The notes: generated by a model from the letters alone, not told the origin. DNA of 64,000 bases from Roseibacillus persicicus (GCF_014651675.1 NZ_BMXI01000012.1:124001-188000); one strand, 5' to 3'; shown: positions 29,728 through 39,707, numbered from the stretch's first letter. A program made the numbers and translations.

Positions 29728-31149
29728 TCAATCCGCCATCTGCCCGCCCCCAATTGACTTGAAAAGAGCTGCCGCAAACGCCGACCGCCGTCCTTGGGCC
29801 GCGGCTTCTTCATCACGGGTGTCGTGGTAATCGATCAAGGCATTGAGAAGTCGCCGAAGATCGACAAAGCCGGCCAAGTAAGACTCGCGAATCATCTTCA
29901 CACTTTCCCGGTGCGCATTGACAGCTTCCAACTGGCGATTGGCATATTCGCTCTCAGTCTCCAGCCGGGTCATCGCGATTTCAATCTCGCTGACCGCGTC
30001 GAGAACCTGTTGTTGGTAGGCCGCGAGGCGAAGATTCATCTGCGCGGTCTCTTCGTCGACCCGATGCTGAATCTTGCACGCTTCGAAAATACGCCACTTC
30101 AATTTTGGGCCAAAGCCAAAGAGACGGTTCACCTGACTGAAAAGATCCGAGGCGGACTCGCTCTCCCAACTCAATGCCCCGGAAACTGAAAGAATGGGAT
30201 AGAGCTCCGCCTCCGCCAGTCCAATGCGCGCGGTCTGCGCAGCCAGCTTGCGCTCTTCCCTGCGCACATCCGGGCGATTGCGCAGCATATTGGCGGGGGC
30301 ACTTAGGAGAATTTTGTGCGGAGGCTTGGGGATGCCGGGGTTCTTTTCCATCAGATCGCCCAGTGCTACCGGATAAATGCCGCAGCTATTGGCGAGGCGA
30401 ATCTTCGAGACCTCCAGTTCTTGCCGGAGCTTTGGCAGCCGGGCTTCGCGCGTTTGCAGTTGGGCTTGGGACTCGATCACATCGCTGCGAGGGGCCACGC
30501 CAGCCTCTTCCCTTTCCACCAGGATACGGTGAATCTCGCGAAATTCGGCCGCGGCCTCAGTCGCTCTGGACAGGCGCTCTTCCAAGGTCCTCGAGGCAAT
30601 GTAGTTCATCGCCACATCGGCAGTCAGCACCACCATGGAATCCCGCTGCCACTCGATCGCCGACTCCCATTCTGCCGTGGCCGCCTCCACTCCCCGACTG
30701 GTTTTGCCGGCCAAGTCCGCTTCCCAGCCGGCCTCGAAGGCCGCCAGGTAATTGGCTGAAGAGCTCTCCCCGAACTGGGCTTCATCATTGGTGCCAAACC
30801 AAGGAAACCATGCCGCCGCCAGCACGTTCTGCTGGGCCCGGGCTTCCCGGATGCGAGCTTGTGCCGCATAGGCTGTCGGATGGTGCTTCCTCGTATGCCT
30901 GATGAGGAGGCTCAAGGTCTTGTCATCAAATTTCTCCCACCATAGCTCAGCACCTGTGCGCTTGGCTGACTGATCCGCGGTAATCGCAGCGGTCCAATAA
31001 TCGTCTTGCACCACCCCCTCGCGGGAGGAACGCCAGAAGCCGGGAACACGCAATTTGGGATCCTGATAGTCGGGACCAGCTTGAAAGCATCCCGGCAAAG
31101 TCAGAAGAACGGCAAGCGCTCCGACAAATCTTCTCCTACTCCTGCGCAT
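29728..31149 (-). CDS. TolC/NodT-family outer membrane efflux lipoprotein
   Basis: 473 residues. The signal ends at LTLPGC near residue 21, giving a lipidated Cys as in NodT-type outer membrane channels. The following GPDYQDPKLRVP is the conserved beginning of that family. Two repeats of the OEP domain, rich in helices, fill the rest (about 70-270 and 290-460), with LANRPDV-like NMLRNRPDVRREERKL near 285. It would form the outer membrane duct of a tripartite pump. No RND or ABC pump is beside it; a membrane-fusion protein is at 32729 and another at 63091, so the partner is unknown. Confidence 0.88.
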   Translation of the reverse strand: MRRSRRRFVGALAVLLTLPGCFQAGPDYQDPKLRVPGFWRSSREGVVQDDYWTAAITADQSAKRTGAELWWEKFDDKTLSLLIRHTRKHHPTAYAAQARIREARAQQNVLAAAWFPWFGTNDEAQFGESSSANYLAAFEAGWEADLAGKTSRGVEAATAEWESAIEWQRDSMVVLTADVAMNYIASRTLEERLSRATEAAAEFREIHRILVEREEAGVAPRSDVIESQAQLQTREARLPKLRQELEVSKIRLANSCGIYPVALGDLMEKNPGIPKPPHKILLSAPANMLRNRPDVRREERKLAAQTARIGLAEAELYPILSVSGALSWESESASDLFSQVNRLFGFGPKLKWRIFEACKIQHRVDEETAQMNLRLAAYQQQVLDAVSEIEIAMTRLETESEYANRQLEAVNAHRESVKMIRESYLAGFVDLRRLLNALIDYHDTRDEEAAAQGRRSAFAAALFKSIGGGQMAD

Positions 31150-31390
31150 TCCGTAATTAGCCCTTCATCGAGAACCAACTATTCCTTAGGATAGCTTAAA
31201 TAACAAGGCTGTAATAGTTTCTGAAAAGTTTACCGGACCCTGTAATTTCTACCGGATTCCATTCCCTCCTGAAAAACTGGCACAAAACAGCAAAACTCTC
31301 AACAAGCTTATTTTAAACACTTTATAAAACAACCAACCCTGACTGGCACGCCGAATGGTAATAGTGAGATGAACCACATCTTTCTGTTTT

Positions 31391-32392
31391 ATGAAGCTGC
31401 CTATCCAGACAATCAATTCCGTTTCCTTCGTCATCCCAGCCATGAACGAGGAACAAACCCTCGAGACTCTCTTCAACGGCATCTCCAGCCAAATGGAAGA
31501 ACTTCGCCTCGATTTCGAAGTTCTTTTCATCGACGACGGCAGCACCGACCGCACTTGGACCGAGATGTCTCGCTTGGCATCCCTCAATCCCGGCACGGTG
31601 CGCGCCTTCCGCTTCCGCCGCAATATGGGCAAGGCTGACGCGCTCGCTTTGGGCTATGAAGAAGCTACTGGCGACGTGGTGTTCACCATGGATGCCGACC
31701 TGCAGGATGACCCGAATGAAATCCCCCGCTTCATCGAAAAAATCCGCGAAGGCTACGGCATCGTAACAGGCTATAAGAAGAAGCGCTACGACCCTTGGCA
31801 CAAGGTGCTCCCCAGCCGGGTCTTCAATGCCGTCCTTAGCAAATTGGTAGGAGTCAAACTCCACGACCACAACTGCGGGTTCAAAGCCTACCGCCGCGAA
31901 GTGACCCAAGCCCTTCCCATGTATGGAGAAATGCACCGCATGGTTCCCTCCCTCGCCTCCTTCGAGGGGTTCGAGACTGCCGAACTGGTCGTTCAGCACC
32001 ATCCCCGCCAATTCGGCGAAAGCAAATATGGGGTCAAGCGAATCCTCTGCGGCATCTTCGATATGACCACGGTCAGTTTCTTGAAGACTTATCGCAACCG
32101 CCCGATGCACTTCTTCGGACGCATTGCCCTGGTCTCCGTTCTATTCGCCACACTGCTCCTTGCCTCAGGACTGGGGGCTTCACTCCTCGGGCTCGCTGTC
32201 GGCAGTTTCCTCGGAATGACAGGGATGATGGGTGTAATGCTGGCCGTTCTGTCAATTGGGATGGGTCTCCAGCTCGAGCACCGCGTTTATGAGTCGATGA
32301 AAATTCAGCACGACCTCCCCGTGTCCGATCGAAAGGAATTGAGCCCCAATTCCAGCCGCCACCACCGCAACAACATCAGCCTCGCCGCCTAA
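31391..32392 (+). CDS. GT2 glycosyltransferase, dolichol-phosphate-mannose synthase type
   Basis: 333 residues. It has the GT-A fold motifs FVIPAMNEEQTL (about 12-24), FIDDGSTDRTW (about 45-55), RNMGKADAL (about 75-84) and the metal-binding MDADLQDDP (about 98-106). Two hydrophobic segments (about 242-265 and 270-292) anchor it to the membrane. Enzymes of this type load a sugar on undecaprenyl phosphate. That product is the donor used by GT39-like enzymes, and one is encoded at 35499, so a lipid-linked sugar pathway is likely. The gene is separated from that operon by a 336-base structured gap. Confidence 0.9.
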   Translation: MKLPIQTINSVSFVIPAMNEEQTLETLFNGISSQMEELRLDFEVLFIDDGSTDRTWTEMSRLASLNPGTVRAFRFRRNMGKADALALGYEEATGDVVFTMDADLQDDPNEIPRFIEKIREGYGIVTGYKKKRYDPWHKVLPSRVFNAVLSKLVGVKLHDHNCGFKAYRREVTQALPMYGEMHRMVPSLASFEGFETAELVVQHHPRQFGESKYGVKRILCGIFDMTTVSFLKTYRNRPMHFFGRIALVSVLFATLLLASGLGASLLGLAVGSFLGMTGMMGVMLAVLSIGMGLQLEHRVYESMKIQHDLPVSDRKELSPNSSRHHRNNISLAA

Positions 32393-32728
32393 CTTTTGGT
32401 CCCCATCGGCCTTTCCCCACCCGAAACAAATTGGGGGCCCCCACCTCCTCTCCCCCTTTCATTGGAATAAATTGGTTCATAATTGATGCTCTGGACAAGC
32501 ATCCGATTGCTACAGGATCCGCCGGGATCTCCTATCTTTGAAGAACCCCTTTTTGAACGGGGGAGGTTCGACAAAGTGGAGATTCCGGCGGACTGCTTTC
32601 GAGCCTCCCCTCTTACTCTCCAGAGAAAGGCCACGCATTTCCAAACTGCCGGGTCGGCTCGTGCGCTCTTTTGCAAGCCACTGACCGCTCTCGACACAAC
32701 TATCAAGATTAGTTAAGTAATCAGTCGC
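32393..32728. other. Structured 336-base gap before the adaptor operon
   Basis: No credible gene; a 77-codon open frame at 32483-32716 has no family features. It contains a 12-base palindrome TGGGGGCCCCCA (32432-32443), an AT-rich stretch around 32462-32488 that could hold a promoter, and the long hairpin at 32518-32592. Confidence 0.55.
32518..32592 (+). ncRNA. Candidate structured RNA upstream of the adaptor operon
   Basis: The outer arms 32518-32532 and 32578-32592 pair over 15 bases with one G-U. Inside, CTTTG (32536) pairs with CAAAG (32572) and GAACC (32543) with GGTTC (32565). This nested pairing could be a cis-regulatory leader element or an sRNA; no known class is recognised and the strand is uncertain. 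Confidence 0.45.
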
Positions 32729-34150
32729 ATGCGCAAAGTCATTTCATTTCTGTTCAGTTCTCTTGGAGGCTTGCTCCGGGCGAGCCGAGGAGTTTTGATC
32801 GCCCTCGTCTGCCTCGGCTTCGCCACCATTCTGCTGGCAGTCTTTGTTCTGAAACCCGCCTATCAAAACCCGGGCGCGAAGATGTATGACTCCGGATTGG
32901 GCTATGCCTCCCTGATGCGCAAGCTCGGCAAACCATTCCCCGTGGTAACGGCGGAAGTTCGCACCCGCACCTTTACCCGCGCCATGTTGGCGGAGGGAGT
33001 CTGCACCGCCGAACCCTTTTTAGTGCCCATCGTCCCGATGGCAAAAGTCACTGCCGTCCACGTCAAAGAGGGAGATTTCGTTACCGCAGGGACCCCACTG
33101 CTGGAGCTCGACAACACCAAGGCTCAAATCAAATTGGAGAGCGCGAGGCTCGCCCTCAAAACCTCCCAAGCCGAATTGGAACGGGTCCGCGTCGGCTCCG
33201 CCTATGTTCTGGCCCAAGAGCGTCCCGATCGGGAAAAGATCAATGTAGAGGCGACCAGACAACGGGCTGAGCAAGCCACCGAGAAAGTAGAACATTACCG
33301 AAACGCGGCAAAGAAGGGACTCATTGCGCGGACTACTCTGCTAGAAGCCGAGCGTGAGTTCACCGACGCCATCCAAGAGCGGGAACTCTCTCTCCTCTTT
33401 CTAAAAATGTCGGAAAAAGGCGTCAAACAAAGCCAATCCATCGCCGAGAACGCGGTGAAAGACGCTGAGGAAGCGGTCAAGCACCGTGAGGCTGAGATGA
33501 ATGATTACGTCACCATCGCGCCCGTCGACGGCATCATCGAGCGCGTTCTCATGCGGCCCGGAGAATACAATCAGGACGCCGGCAAACCTGGCTTCGTGAT
33601 CGCCTCCGGCCTCTGGTTCGAAGGCTACTTCGACCAGTCGGATTTCGCTTGGGTGAAGCAGAAGTTGACTGGAAAGGCCTTTCTTGAAAGTTACCCCGGA
33701 CGAGAGCTGCCCGTTTCGGTCAGTCGGATTGTTCCCGTTATTTCCTTCAACGAAGGAGGCCCGGAAATCAATCGCCCCCTGCGTCCCCGGGGCACCGGAG
33801 CACCGGAGTGGGCGGCAACCTTCGCGGCACAACTTTCCTTTGATGAGCTGCAGGACGACATCGCGCTGGCACCAGGCATGACCGGGTTCGCCCGCATCGA
33901 ATCGTCGCGGGAGTCGCTTGCGGTTCCCCGGCAAGCACTCCTCTCCATCTCCGCGGGCCGGGCCATTGTCCAGTTGATCGACGAGGAAGGTCAGCGAGTG
34001 CCGCGCGAGGTCGGAGTGGGTTTGATTGATGATGTCGCAGCGGAGATTCTCAGCGGTTTGGAGTCCGGAGACCGTGTGATCTCCGAAGGTCACTGGGGGT
34101 TGAAAACTGAAGACGAGATCGAGATTGTCTCGGAAGACGGCTGGGAATGA
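32729..34150 (+). CDS. HlyD-like membrane fusion / secretion adaptor protein
   Basis: 473 residues. A membrane anchor lies at about 22-43. The biotinyl-lipoyl-like part begins with VPIVPMAKVTAVHVKEGDFVTAGTPLLELD (about 92-121). A coiled-coil hairpin (about 125-250) and a beta-barrel region (APVDGIIERVLMRPGEYNQ, about 263-281) follow. This is the HlyD/AcrA layout, which bridges an inner-membrane protein to an outer channel. Its operon encodes no transporter, but a membrane TPR protein and a GT39-like enzyme, overlapping by ATGA. A role in moving or decorating a surface polysaccharide is inferred, as with adaptor-like proteins in alginate systems. Confidence 0.85.
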   Translation: MRKVISFLFSSLGGLLRASRGVLIALVCLGFATILLAVFVLKPAYQNPGAKMYDSGLGYASLMRKLGKPFPVVTAEVRTRTFTRAMLAEGVCTAEPFLVPIVPMAKVTAVHVKEGDFVTAGTPLLELDNTKAQIKLESARLALKTSQAELERVRVGSAYVLAQERPDREKINVEATRQRAEQATEKVEHYRNAAKKGLIARTTLLEAEREFTDAIQERELSLLFLKMSEKGVKQSQSIAENAVKDAEEAVKHREAEMNDYVTIAPVDGIIERVLMRPGEYNQDAGKPGFVIASGLWFEGYFDQSDFAWVKQKLTGKAFLESYPGRELPVSVSRIVPVISFNEGGPEINRPLRPRGTGAPEWAATFAAQLSFDELQDDIALAPGMTGFARIESSRESLAVPRQALLSISAGRAIVQLIDEEGQRVPREVGVGLIDDVAAEILSGLESGDRVISEGHWGLKTEDEIEIVSEDGWE

Positions 34151-35502
34151 ATCTCGAACGACTGCTCCAACTATGGCCCAAATGGCAGTGGTCCCTCACC
34201 AAGATTGCCGCCTTGGGGGCTCTCGCCTTAGGCATCCTTCTTCTTTTGGGTGCCATCGCCTTGCCTTGGATGAAAGTCCCCCTCGGGCCGGAGGAAACAG
34301 TGGATGCCCCCGCCACCTCTCTCTGGAAAACTCTCTTCACCCTGGGCCTCGCAACCGCGTTGGGCCTGCGCCTCTTTGGCCGTCCCTTTCTTTCCATGAG
34401 GGTCGTCTGCTTGATGCCCGTGCTCCTCATCGCCTATCCCCAGGCAGTCATCGTTTTCGATGACGAGACCAGTGGTCACCTCTCCTGGCTCCAGCAACAG
34501 CATGACACCATCACGTGGTTGGGCGGCGACGTTTTCCTCGCCCATGGCACCCGCTACCAGGGCCAGGCTCCAGCCGTCGACATGGAGGATCCCCCCATGC
34601 GACTCGCCGCCTTCCGACCTCCCCTCGTCGCTCCCTGGTCTCTCGGGATCGCAGAGGTGCCCGATCTCATCTGGTGGTTGGGCTACAATCCGGTCTTTTG
34701 CCAATTCGTCTCCAAGGGCTGGGTCTTTGGCCAACTTGGCTTGCTCTTCCTTCTCTGTGGCTGGCTTGGCTGGCGGCGCAAAGACGAGGAACATGGCTCC
34801 CGGGCCAACGAGTTCAGGCTCTGCGCAACGACCTTCGGCGTGGCCTTTCTAGTCTGGTTCGGTTTGGCCTGCATCCCGATTACCACCGCATCCTATTCAC
34901 TGAAAAAAGCCCGCGTGGCAGCCCTCAACGACGATGCGGAGGCGGGGCTCGACCACCTGAACTCTGCCTGCAAGGCCATGCCTGCCTTGAGCTTCGATAG
35001 CGGAGTTCTCGCCCAGAAAGGATCCTTCCTGCTCGCTCAGGGAGAAAGCCATGTCCCCGAAGCGCGCTATCAGAATCTGCTCAACCTCGAAAGAGACGGC
35101 TACCAACACCGCGCCGCCGAACTGTTGGAAAATCTGATTGCGGACGGCCCCCACAATCCCGCCCTCGATCGCGAGTTGACCCGCTCTCTCCTGCGAGTGG
35201 CTATCGATGATTTCAACGCCGGGAATAGCGCGGAGGCCCGGCGGCGCATTCGACAGGTCTGTGTGCGCGAGCCGACCGCCATTCAAGCCCTCTTTCACCT
35301 CCAACTCCTCGCGCTGCAAGGCAATCATCTGGAGGAAAACCGTTACTGTCGCGAGACCATTGCCTCGCTCTACGGAAACTTTCAACGCCGGGAAAAGAAA
35401 GCCGTCATCTCCGCCGGTTGGTTGATGGTGGCGCAAGGCGAACTTGAAGCCGGCCACACCCTTGCCGCTGCCGAAGCCCGCGAGAAATCCCGCAAGCCAT
35501 GA
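34147..35502 (+). CDS. Multi-TM protein with C-terminal TPR-like helices, hypothetical
   Basis: 451 residues. Membrane segments are seen at about 21-41, 60-78, 84-101, 195-210 and 235-253; between 100 and 195 is a probable extracytoplasmic stretch. After about 255 the protein is helical and repeat-like (ALNDDAEAGLDHLNSACKA; LLRVAIDDFNAGNSAEARRR), resembling tetratricopeptide repeats. There is no catalytic motif. It overlaps both neighbours by ATGA, so all three genes are one translation unit. It may be a scaffold linking the adaptor protein and the glycosyltransferase, which is inference. Confidence 0.65.
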   Translation: MNLERLLQLWPKWQWSLTKIAALGALALGILLLLGAIALPWMKVPLGPEETVDAPATSLWKTLFTLGLATALGLRLFGRPFLSMRVVCLMPVLLIAYPQAVIVFDDETSGHLSWLQQQHDTITWLGGDVFLAHGTRYQGQAPAVDMEDPPMRLAAFRPPLVAPWSLGIAEVPDLIWWLGYNPVFCQFVSKGWVFGQLGLLFLLCGWLGWRRKDEEHGSRANEFRLCATTFGVAFLVWFGLACIPITTASYSLKKARVAALNDDAEAGLDHLNSACKAMPALSFDSGVLAQKGSFLLAQGESHVPEARYQNLLNLERDGYQHRAAELLENLIADGPHNPALDRELTRSLLRVAIDDFNAGNSAEARRRIRQVCVREPTAIQALFHLQLLALQGNHLEENRYCRETIASLYGNFQRREKKAVISAGWLMVAQGELEAGHTLAAAEAREKSRKP

Positions 35503-38500
35503 CCCTGCCACGCCGATTGTTACTCGCGATTGCGACCGCCCTCTTCGGCCTTCTCTTGGCCGAGGTATGGCGCCCATCCGGCACAGTGGCCTATCGCATC
35601 GAGCTGCCACCCGACGCCAGTTGGATCACGACCCGGGATAAAAGCCAGCTGGCCGGCTGCTACCGCAAGGACTTTGCCATTTCCCATGAAATCAAATCCG
35701 CTTGGGTCGCAATCGCCTGCGAAGGAGGCTTCGAGCTGATTAGCAATGGCAACACCGTCGGGGGCTTTTCACTCTGGCGGCCCACCAGACCATTTCAGAA
35801 CGGACTGAGCGAGGCCGGTCAACGAGCCTACAATGGAGACTCGGCCATGGCCCTGAACTTTCCCCGGGAGTATCAATGGACCCTTCACGCCAATCATTCC
35901 CTTCCCGTTTGGTTCGACCTTCGCCCTTCACTTCGCGGAGGGAACAACACCCTCGCGCTCGATGTGGAAGCCCGCAAACCCGGGGCCCGGGTCCTCGTCT
36001 TTGGCGAAATCACACTCGTGGACGGCTCCGTCATCCCCTTGCGGTCGGACGAATCCTGGCTTGCCGAGCCCGTCCCGAAAGGAGTCACCCAGTTTGAATG
36101 GACCCGCCCCGAGGTGAAACCCCGCGACTGGCACCGGGCCGAACAAACCGATGCCCCCAATCTGGCTCCCCTGCGTGTGATTCCGGATGGAGCCTTTCGT
36201 GAAGAATTTGCCAGCAAGCTGTTTTCGGTCCCCACCGAAGACTTGGGGAAAAAGGATTTGGTCTTCCAATTCGATCGCCAGTCCGGAGAGACTGAAGCCT
36301 TTCTCCGAATCCTTTCCAACGTCCCCTATCGCGCCTGGTTGAACGGGCGCCCCATTCAACCCAACTCCAAGGCAGCTCTCGGCTTGGCCAGCGGGGATTG
36401 GTTGGTCAGCTGGGAGGGACGCCGTCCCCTGGCGGTGATGCCGACGCTTCTGGACAGCGAAGACACCGTCGACGCCTGGGGAGGTGAACGCTTTCTCGAT
36501 CCCAAGCATGGCGACCCCACTGACAACAACTTCCAGCGATTCCGCAATGAGATGAATCGCACCGGAGAGCGCCCGAGCGCGAATCGTCAGGGCGAACTAC
36601 TCTTTGACCAATATGGCGAAAAGGAAGAGAAAGGCCGCATCACGGATCCCAAGGGATATTTGGAAGAGCCCATCAAACGTCTTCCTCTCGCCCTTTCCCA
36701 AGAACGCTCGGTGGAAGAATTCTCGGCCTTTGGCATCGGACGATTACTGAAGAAGGGGTCGAACGAACTTCGCATTCGCCTGGCCTCGCGCGGCTCGGGA
36801 AACTACCGCAAAAATCAAGCCGCCCGCATCGCCATCGACGGTTGGGCCGATGATGGAAAGTGGCAGGAATTCACCAACGCCTCCGACTGGTTGAAGACCG
36901 ACCTCAATGCGACAGAAGGCTTCCCCGTGGTTGCCTCGATCCAACCGGATCTCTCCACGGCCCCCCGGCTGAAGTATCTGGGCGACTCGGGACGACCATC
37001 AAAGCGCCGCCTGGTGGCTCCCGCGTTGGCAGTCCTGGTGTTTTTCGGCTCCTTGTTGTGGAAAAGGAAAAAGGTCCCCTCGTTTCTCTTCCCTCCCCTG
37101 GTAGCGGCTACGCTAACGGCCGCATCATTCTACGGTATCAAATCAAGCTTCTTGGAACGCTCGGAAATTCTCTTTTTCATGCGTCCCCACTGGCCTCTCG
37201 TCGCGCTGGGCTGTGCACTCTTGGCCGCGGCAATCACCTACTACATCTCTAGTAGAAAGCGCCTTCCCAGTCCGCCTCCCCTCTCGCAACTGGTGCTTCC
37301 CGCCCTGTTGCTTCTCGTGTTTTTCCTGAGAATTTGGAAGGTCGACTTTCAACCCATCGACGACGATGAATTCGCCTCCATTCAGGCCAGTGTTGCCATT
37401 GCGGAAAAAGGCGTCCCCGAGATTGGCGAAGGCATTTGGTATTCACGCAGCCCGCTCTATCACTACCTCGCCGGGGCCGCGGCCTGGATCTTCGGCCCCC
37501 ACCTCTGGGCCCTCCGGGGACTGTCGGTTCTGGCCGGAGTCGCCACGGGTTGGATCATTTGGAAAATCGCGATCATGATTTTCCACAGCCGGACGCTTGC
37601 GGCACTGGCACTGTTTCTCTACGCCCTTCACCCTTTCCTCATTTTTTCCTCCCACATCGCGCGGTTCTATCAACAGCAGCAGCTCTTTCTCATCTTTGGG
37701 ATTTGGACCTTCATCCGGGGATTTGTCATGGAGGATCCAAAGGGCAATTGGCGCATTGGGTCTTTGGCAGCCTTTACCGCAGCGATTCTGAGCCAGGAAA
37801 TCTCGATTACAATGGGTCCGGTCATCGGTATTGTCTTCATCCTCTTTGCGCGCCGCACCAGCTTTGCCTCCGACTTCCGGCTCGCAATTGCCTGTATCCT
37901 GGCGGGGGCTCTCATTTTCGTCGACATCCTGCTCTTTCAGCTCAAATGCATGACCCGGTCCGTCGGAGTCTCTCCCAACGTGGAGGCGACAATCTCGCCG
38001 GTCTTCTGGGAGCCGGGTAACTTTCTCGCCATGGCGATAGGCTACTCCCGCCTCCACCTCATCCTCTCCGCTTTCGTGCTGGTCTCCCTCTTTTCCGCCT
38101 TGAAGAACCGTTCACGAGAAGCCCTCTCTCTCCACTTCTTCACCTTTGGAGGTATCACCGCTTGCAACCTTCTGATTACCTCAGTCTCTTTTCGATATCA
38201 GTATACTCTCATCGCACTCTGGATTCTTCTTGCGGCCCACGGCATGCATGTCACCGCCATCAAGCTGGCCGAAAAATTTGGCGAGAAGGAACAGCGGCTT
38301 CGCTTTGCCAGCACCTTCACGTTGCTACTGGCCACCGCCACCACGATCTCTTGGAGCCCTTGGCGCACTCCTCCTTCCTACTCCGAAAAGCTCCTCGGCG
38401 ATCCCATCTCGCCACTGCGCCATGTGGCAGCGCAAAAGACCCCGGGGGACAAGGTGATGATCACCGAACCCCACCCCCATGCCGCAAAGATGGAAGTCGG

Positions 38501-38849
38501 AAAGGCCGACTACGATCTTGTGGTACCACTTCTACACGACTTCACCTATCGCTCGGCCAATGGAGTTCTGCGAGATCGAAACGCGGACGCCGAAGTCGTC
38601 AACAACCTCGCCAAGCTCCAGAACGTCTTCTCCAGCGGCAATCGAGTTTGGATTCTGCTCAATCGGGAAAAATTCCGTTCGCGAGGGAAAAATCTACGTT
38701 GGGAATATCCCGGCGCCCGAGAGGAACTTTTCATTCGTAAGAACTGCCAACTGGTCTACCGCTCACACCTCTGGCACCTCTACCTCTGGGACCCTGCGGT
38801 CGGGCGCTACCACCCCTTCCGCTCGGAATCGAACGCGTGGGTCGACTGA
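35499..38849 (+). CDS. GT39/ArnT-like membrane glycosyltransferase with N-terminal sugar-binding-like region
   Basis: 1116 residues. After an N-terminal hydrophobic segment, about 20-500 is a soluble, beta-rich region with Trp-rich patches (RPSLRGGNNTLALDVEARKPG), like the jelly-roll ligand-binding modules of glycosidases. A TM segment at about 508-525 starts the membrane part with about ten helices. FQPIDDDEFASIQASVAIAEKGVPEI (about 617-640) carries the acidic pair of PMT_2/ArnT glycosyltransferases, which move a sugar from a polyprenyl phosphate donor to an acceptor outside the membrane. The size is about twice the usual 500 residues because of the N-terminal region. It is the last gene of the 32729-38849 operon. 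Confidence 0.8.
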   Translation: MTLPRRLLLAIATALFGLLLAEVWRPSGTVAYRIELPPDASWITTRDKSQLAGCYRKDFAISHEIKSAWVAIACEGGFELISNGNTVGGFSLWRPTRPFQNGLSEAGQRAYNGDSAMALNFPREYQWTLHANHSLPVWFDLRPSLRGGNNTLALDVEARKPGARVLVFGEITLVDGSVIPLRSDESWLAEPVPKGVTQFEWTRPEVKPRDWHRAEQTDAPNLAPLRVIPDGAFREEFASKLFSVPTEDLGKKDLVFQFDRQSGETEAFLRILSNVPYRAWLNGRPIQPNSKAALGLASGDWLVSWEGRRPLAVMPTLLDSEDTVDAWGGERFLDPKHGDPTDNNFQRFRNEMNRTGERPSANRQGELLFDQYGEKEEKGRITDPKGYLEEPIKRLPLALSQERSVEEFSAFGIGRLLKKGSNELRIRLASRGSGNYRKNQAARIAIDGWADDGKWQEFTNASDWLKTDLNATEGFPVVASIQPDLSTAPRLKYLGDSGRPSKRRLVAPALAVLVFFGSLLWKRKKVPSFLFPPLVAATLTAASFYGIKSSFLERSEILFFMRPHWPLVALGCALLAAAITYYISSRKRLPSPPPLSQLVLPALLLLVFFLRIWKVDFQPIDDDEFASIQASVAIAEKGVPEIGEGIWYSRSPLYHYLAGAAAWIFGPHLWALRGLSVLAGVATGWIIWKIAIMIFHSRTLAALALFLYALHPFLIFSSHIARFYQQQQLFLIFGIWTFIRGFVMEDPKGNWRIGSLAAFTAAILSQEISITMGPVIGIVFILFARRTSFASDFRLAIACILAGALIFVDILLFQLKCMTRSVGVSPNVEATISPVFWEPGNFLAMAIGYSRLHLILSAFVLVSLFSALKNRSREALSLHFFTFGGITACNLLITSVSFRYQYTLIALWILLAAHGMHVTAIKLAEKFGEKEQRLRFASTFTLLLATATTISWSPWRTPPSYSEKLLGDPISPLRHVAAQKTPGDKVMITEPHPHAAKMEVGKADYDLVVPLLHDFTYRSANGVLRDRNADAEVVNNLAKLQNVFSSGNRVWILLNREKFRSRGKNLRWEYPGAREELFIRKNCQLVYRSHLWHLYLWDPAVGRYHPFRSESNAWVD

Positions 38850-38852
38850 GTT

Positions 38853-38886
38853 CAAAAATGCCCATCCAGCCGGTGGCAGGATGGGC
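38853..38886 (-). terminator. Terminator of the fasciclin gene
   Basis: GCCCATCC (38860-38867) pairs with GGATGGGC (38879-38886). On the minus strand the stem is followed by ATTTTTG. It lies between the convergent GT39 and fasciclin genes. Confidence 0.75.
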
Positions 38887-38914
38887 GTTCTAGGTTTTCC
38901 GAAATGAGAGGAGC

Positions 38915-39448
38915 TTACTCTGCAGGGAGAATTACGGTGTCGATGACGTGAATCACGCCATTGCCGGTCACGATGTCTGTCGCGACCACGTTGGCCTTGT
39001 CGATGGTGACCTTACCGTCTTCCACCTTCACGTCAGCTTCAGTTCCCTGCACGGTTTTCACCTTCATGGTCTTCACGTCAGCTGCCATGACCTTGCCCGC
39101 CACCACGTGGTAGGTCAGGATGGACACCAGCTTGTCCTTGTTCTCCGGCTTCAGAAGGGTCTCAACAGTTCCCTCGGGCAACTTTTCAAAAGCGGCATTG
39201 GTTGGAGCGAATACCGTGAATGGGCCTTCGCTAGAGAGGGTGTCTACCAGGCCTGCGGCCTTCACAGCTGCCACGAGGGTAGAGAAATCTTCATTTCCAG
39301 CGGCGGCTTCCACCACTGTCTTGGGCTGGGCCTTGGCCTCGGCGGCCGGCTTTTCTTCCTTCGCTTCCTTGTGATGTTCGGCAAGCGCGGTTCCGGTGAA
39401 GGCGAGTCCAATTGAGACGGTCAAGGTAGGGATTAGTTTCATTTTCAT
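38915..39448 (-). CDS. Secreted fasciclin (FAS1) domain protein
   Basis: 177 residues from the ATG at 39448; the frame runs on to 39502 but [23 protein letters not shown] is a clear signal peptide. A short Ala/Lys/Glu spacer leads to one FAS1 domain (about 45-177): [37 protein letters not shown] (the H1 motif) and [13 protein letters not shown] (the H2 motif). FAS1 proteins mediate cell adhesion, and stand-alone bacterial ones are exported. It is monocistronic with a terminator at 38853. No anchor motif is seen, so it is probably periplasmic or released. Confidence 0.92.
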   Translation of the reverse strand: MKMKLIPTLTVSIGLAFTGTALAEHHKEAKEEKPAAEAKAQPKTVVEAAAGNEDFSTLVAAVKAAGLVDTLSSEGPFTVFAPTNAAFEKLPEGTVETLLKPENKDKLVSILTYHVVAGKVMAADVKTMKVKTVQGTEADVKVEDGKVTIDKANVVATDIVTGNGVIHVIDTVILPAE

Positions 39449-39707
39449 AGTTGTTTGTTGGTTCAATCCTCCGTTGGGGAAGACGTTTGCAACAAACACC
39501 ACAATTGAATCCTGTCTCGGAAAAAGTTCATTTTTTTTCGAAAGAACTGTAATTACCGTTTTTCTAGTATTTTCCCGACGATTTCGTGGCGTAAGTTTCG
39601 ACGGGAGAGTTCGATTTCAACTGATTTCTGAGACTTCAACCAATCAAGCCCCACGAGTTTGGCTCAAGAATCATTGGACAAAGTCGGGAGCGACCGAACT
39701 CTGCATC

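Noticed and set aside
31339-31365. Sigma-54-like TGGCAC before the GT2 gene
   Set aside because: No TTGC follows at the required spacing; another TGGCAC nearby (about 31280) is one base off. Neither is convincing.
32432-32443. TGGGGGCCCCCA palindrome as terminator of the GT2 gene
   Set aside because: No loop and no T-run; it is only a short self-complementary run.
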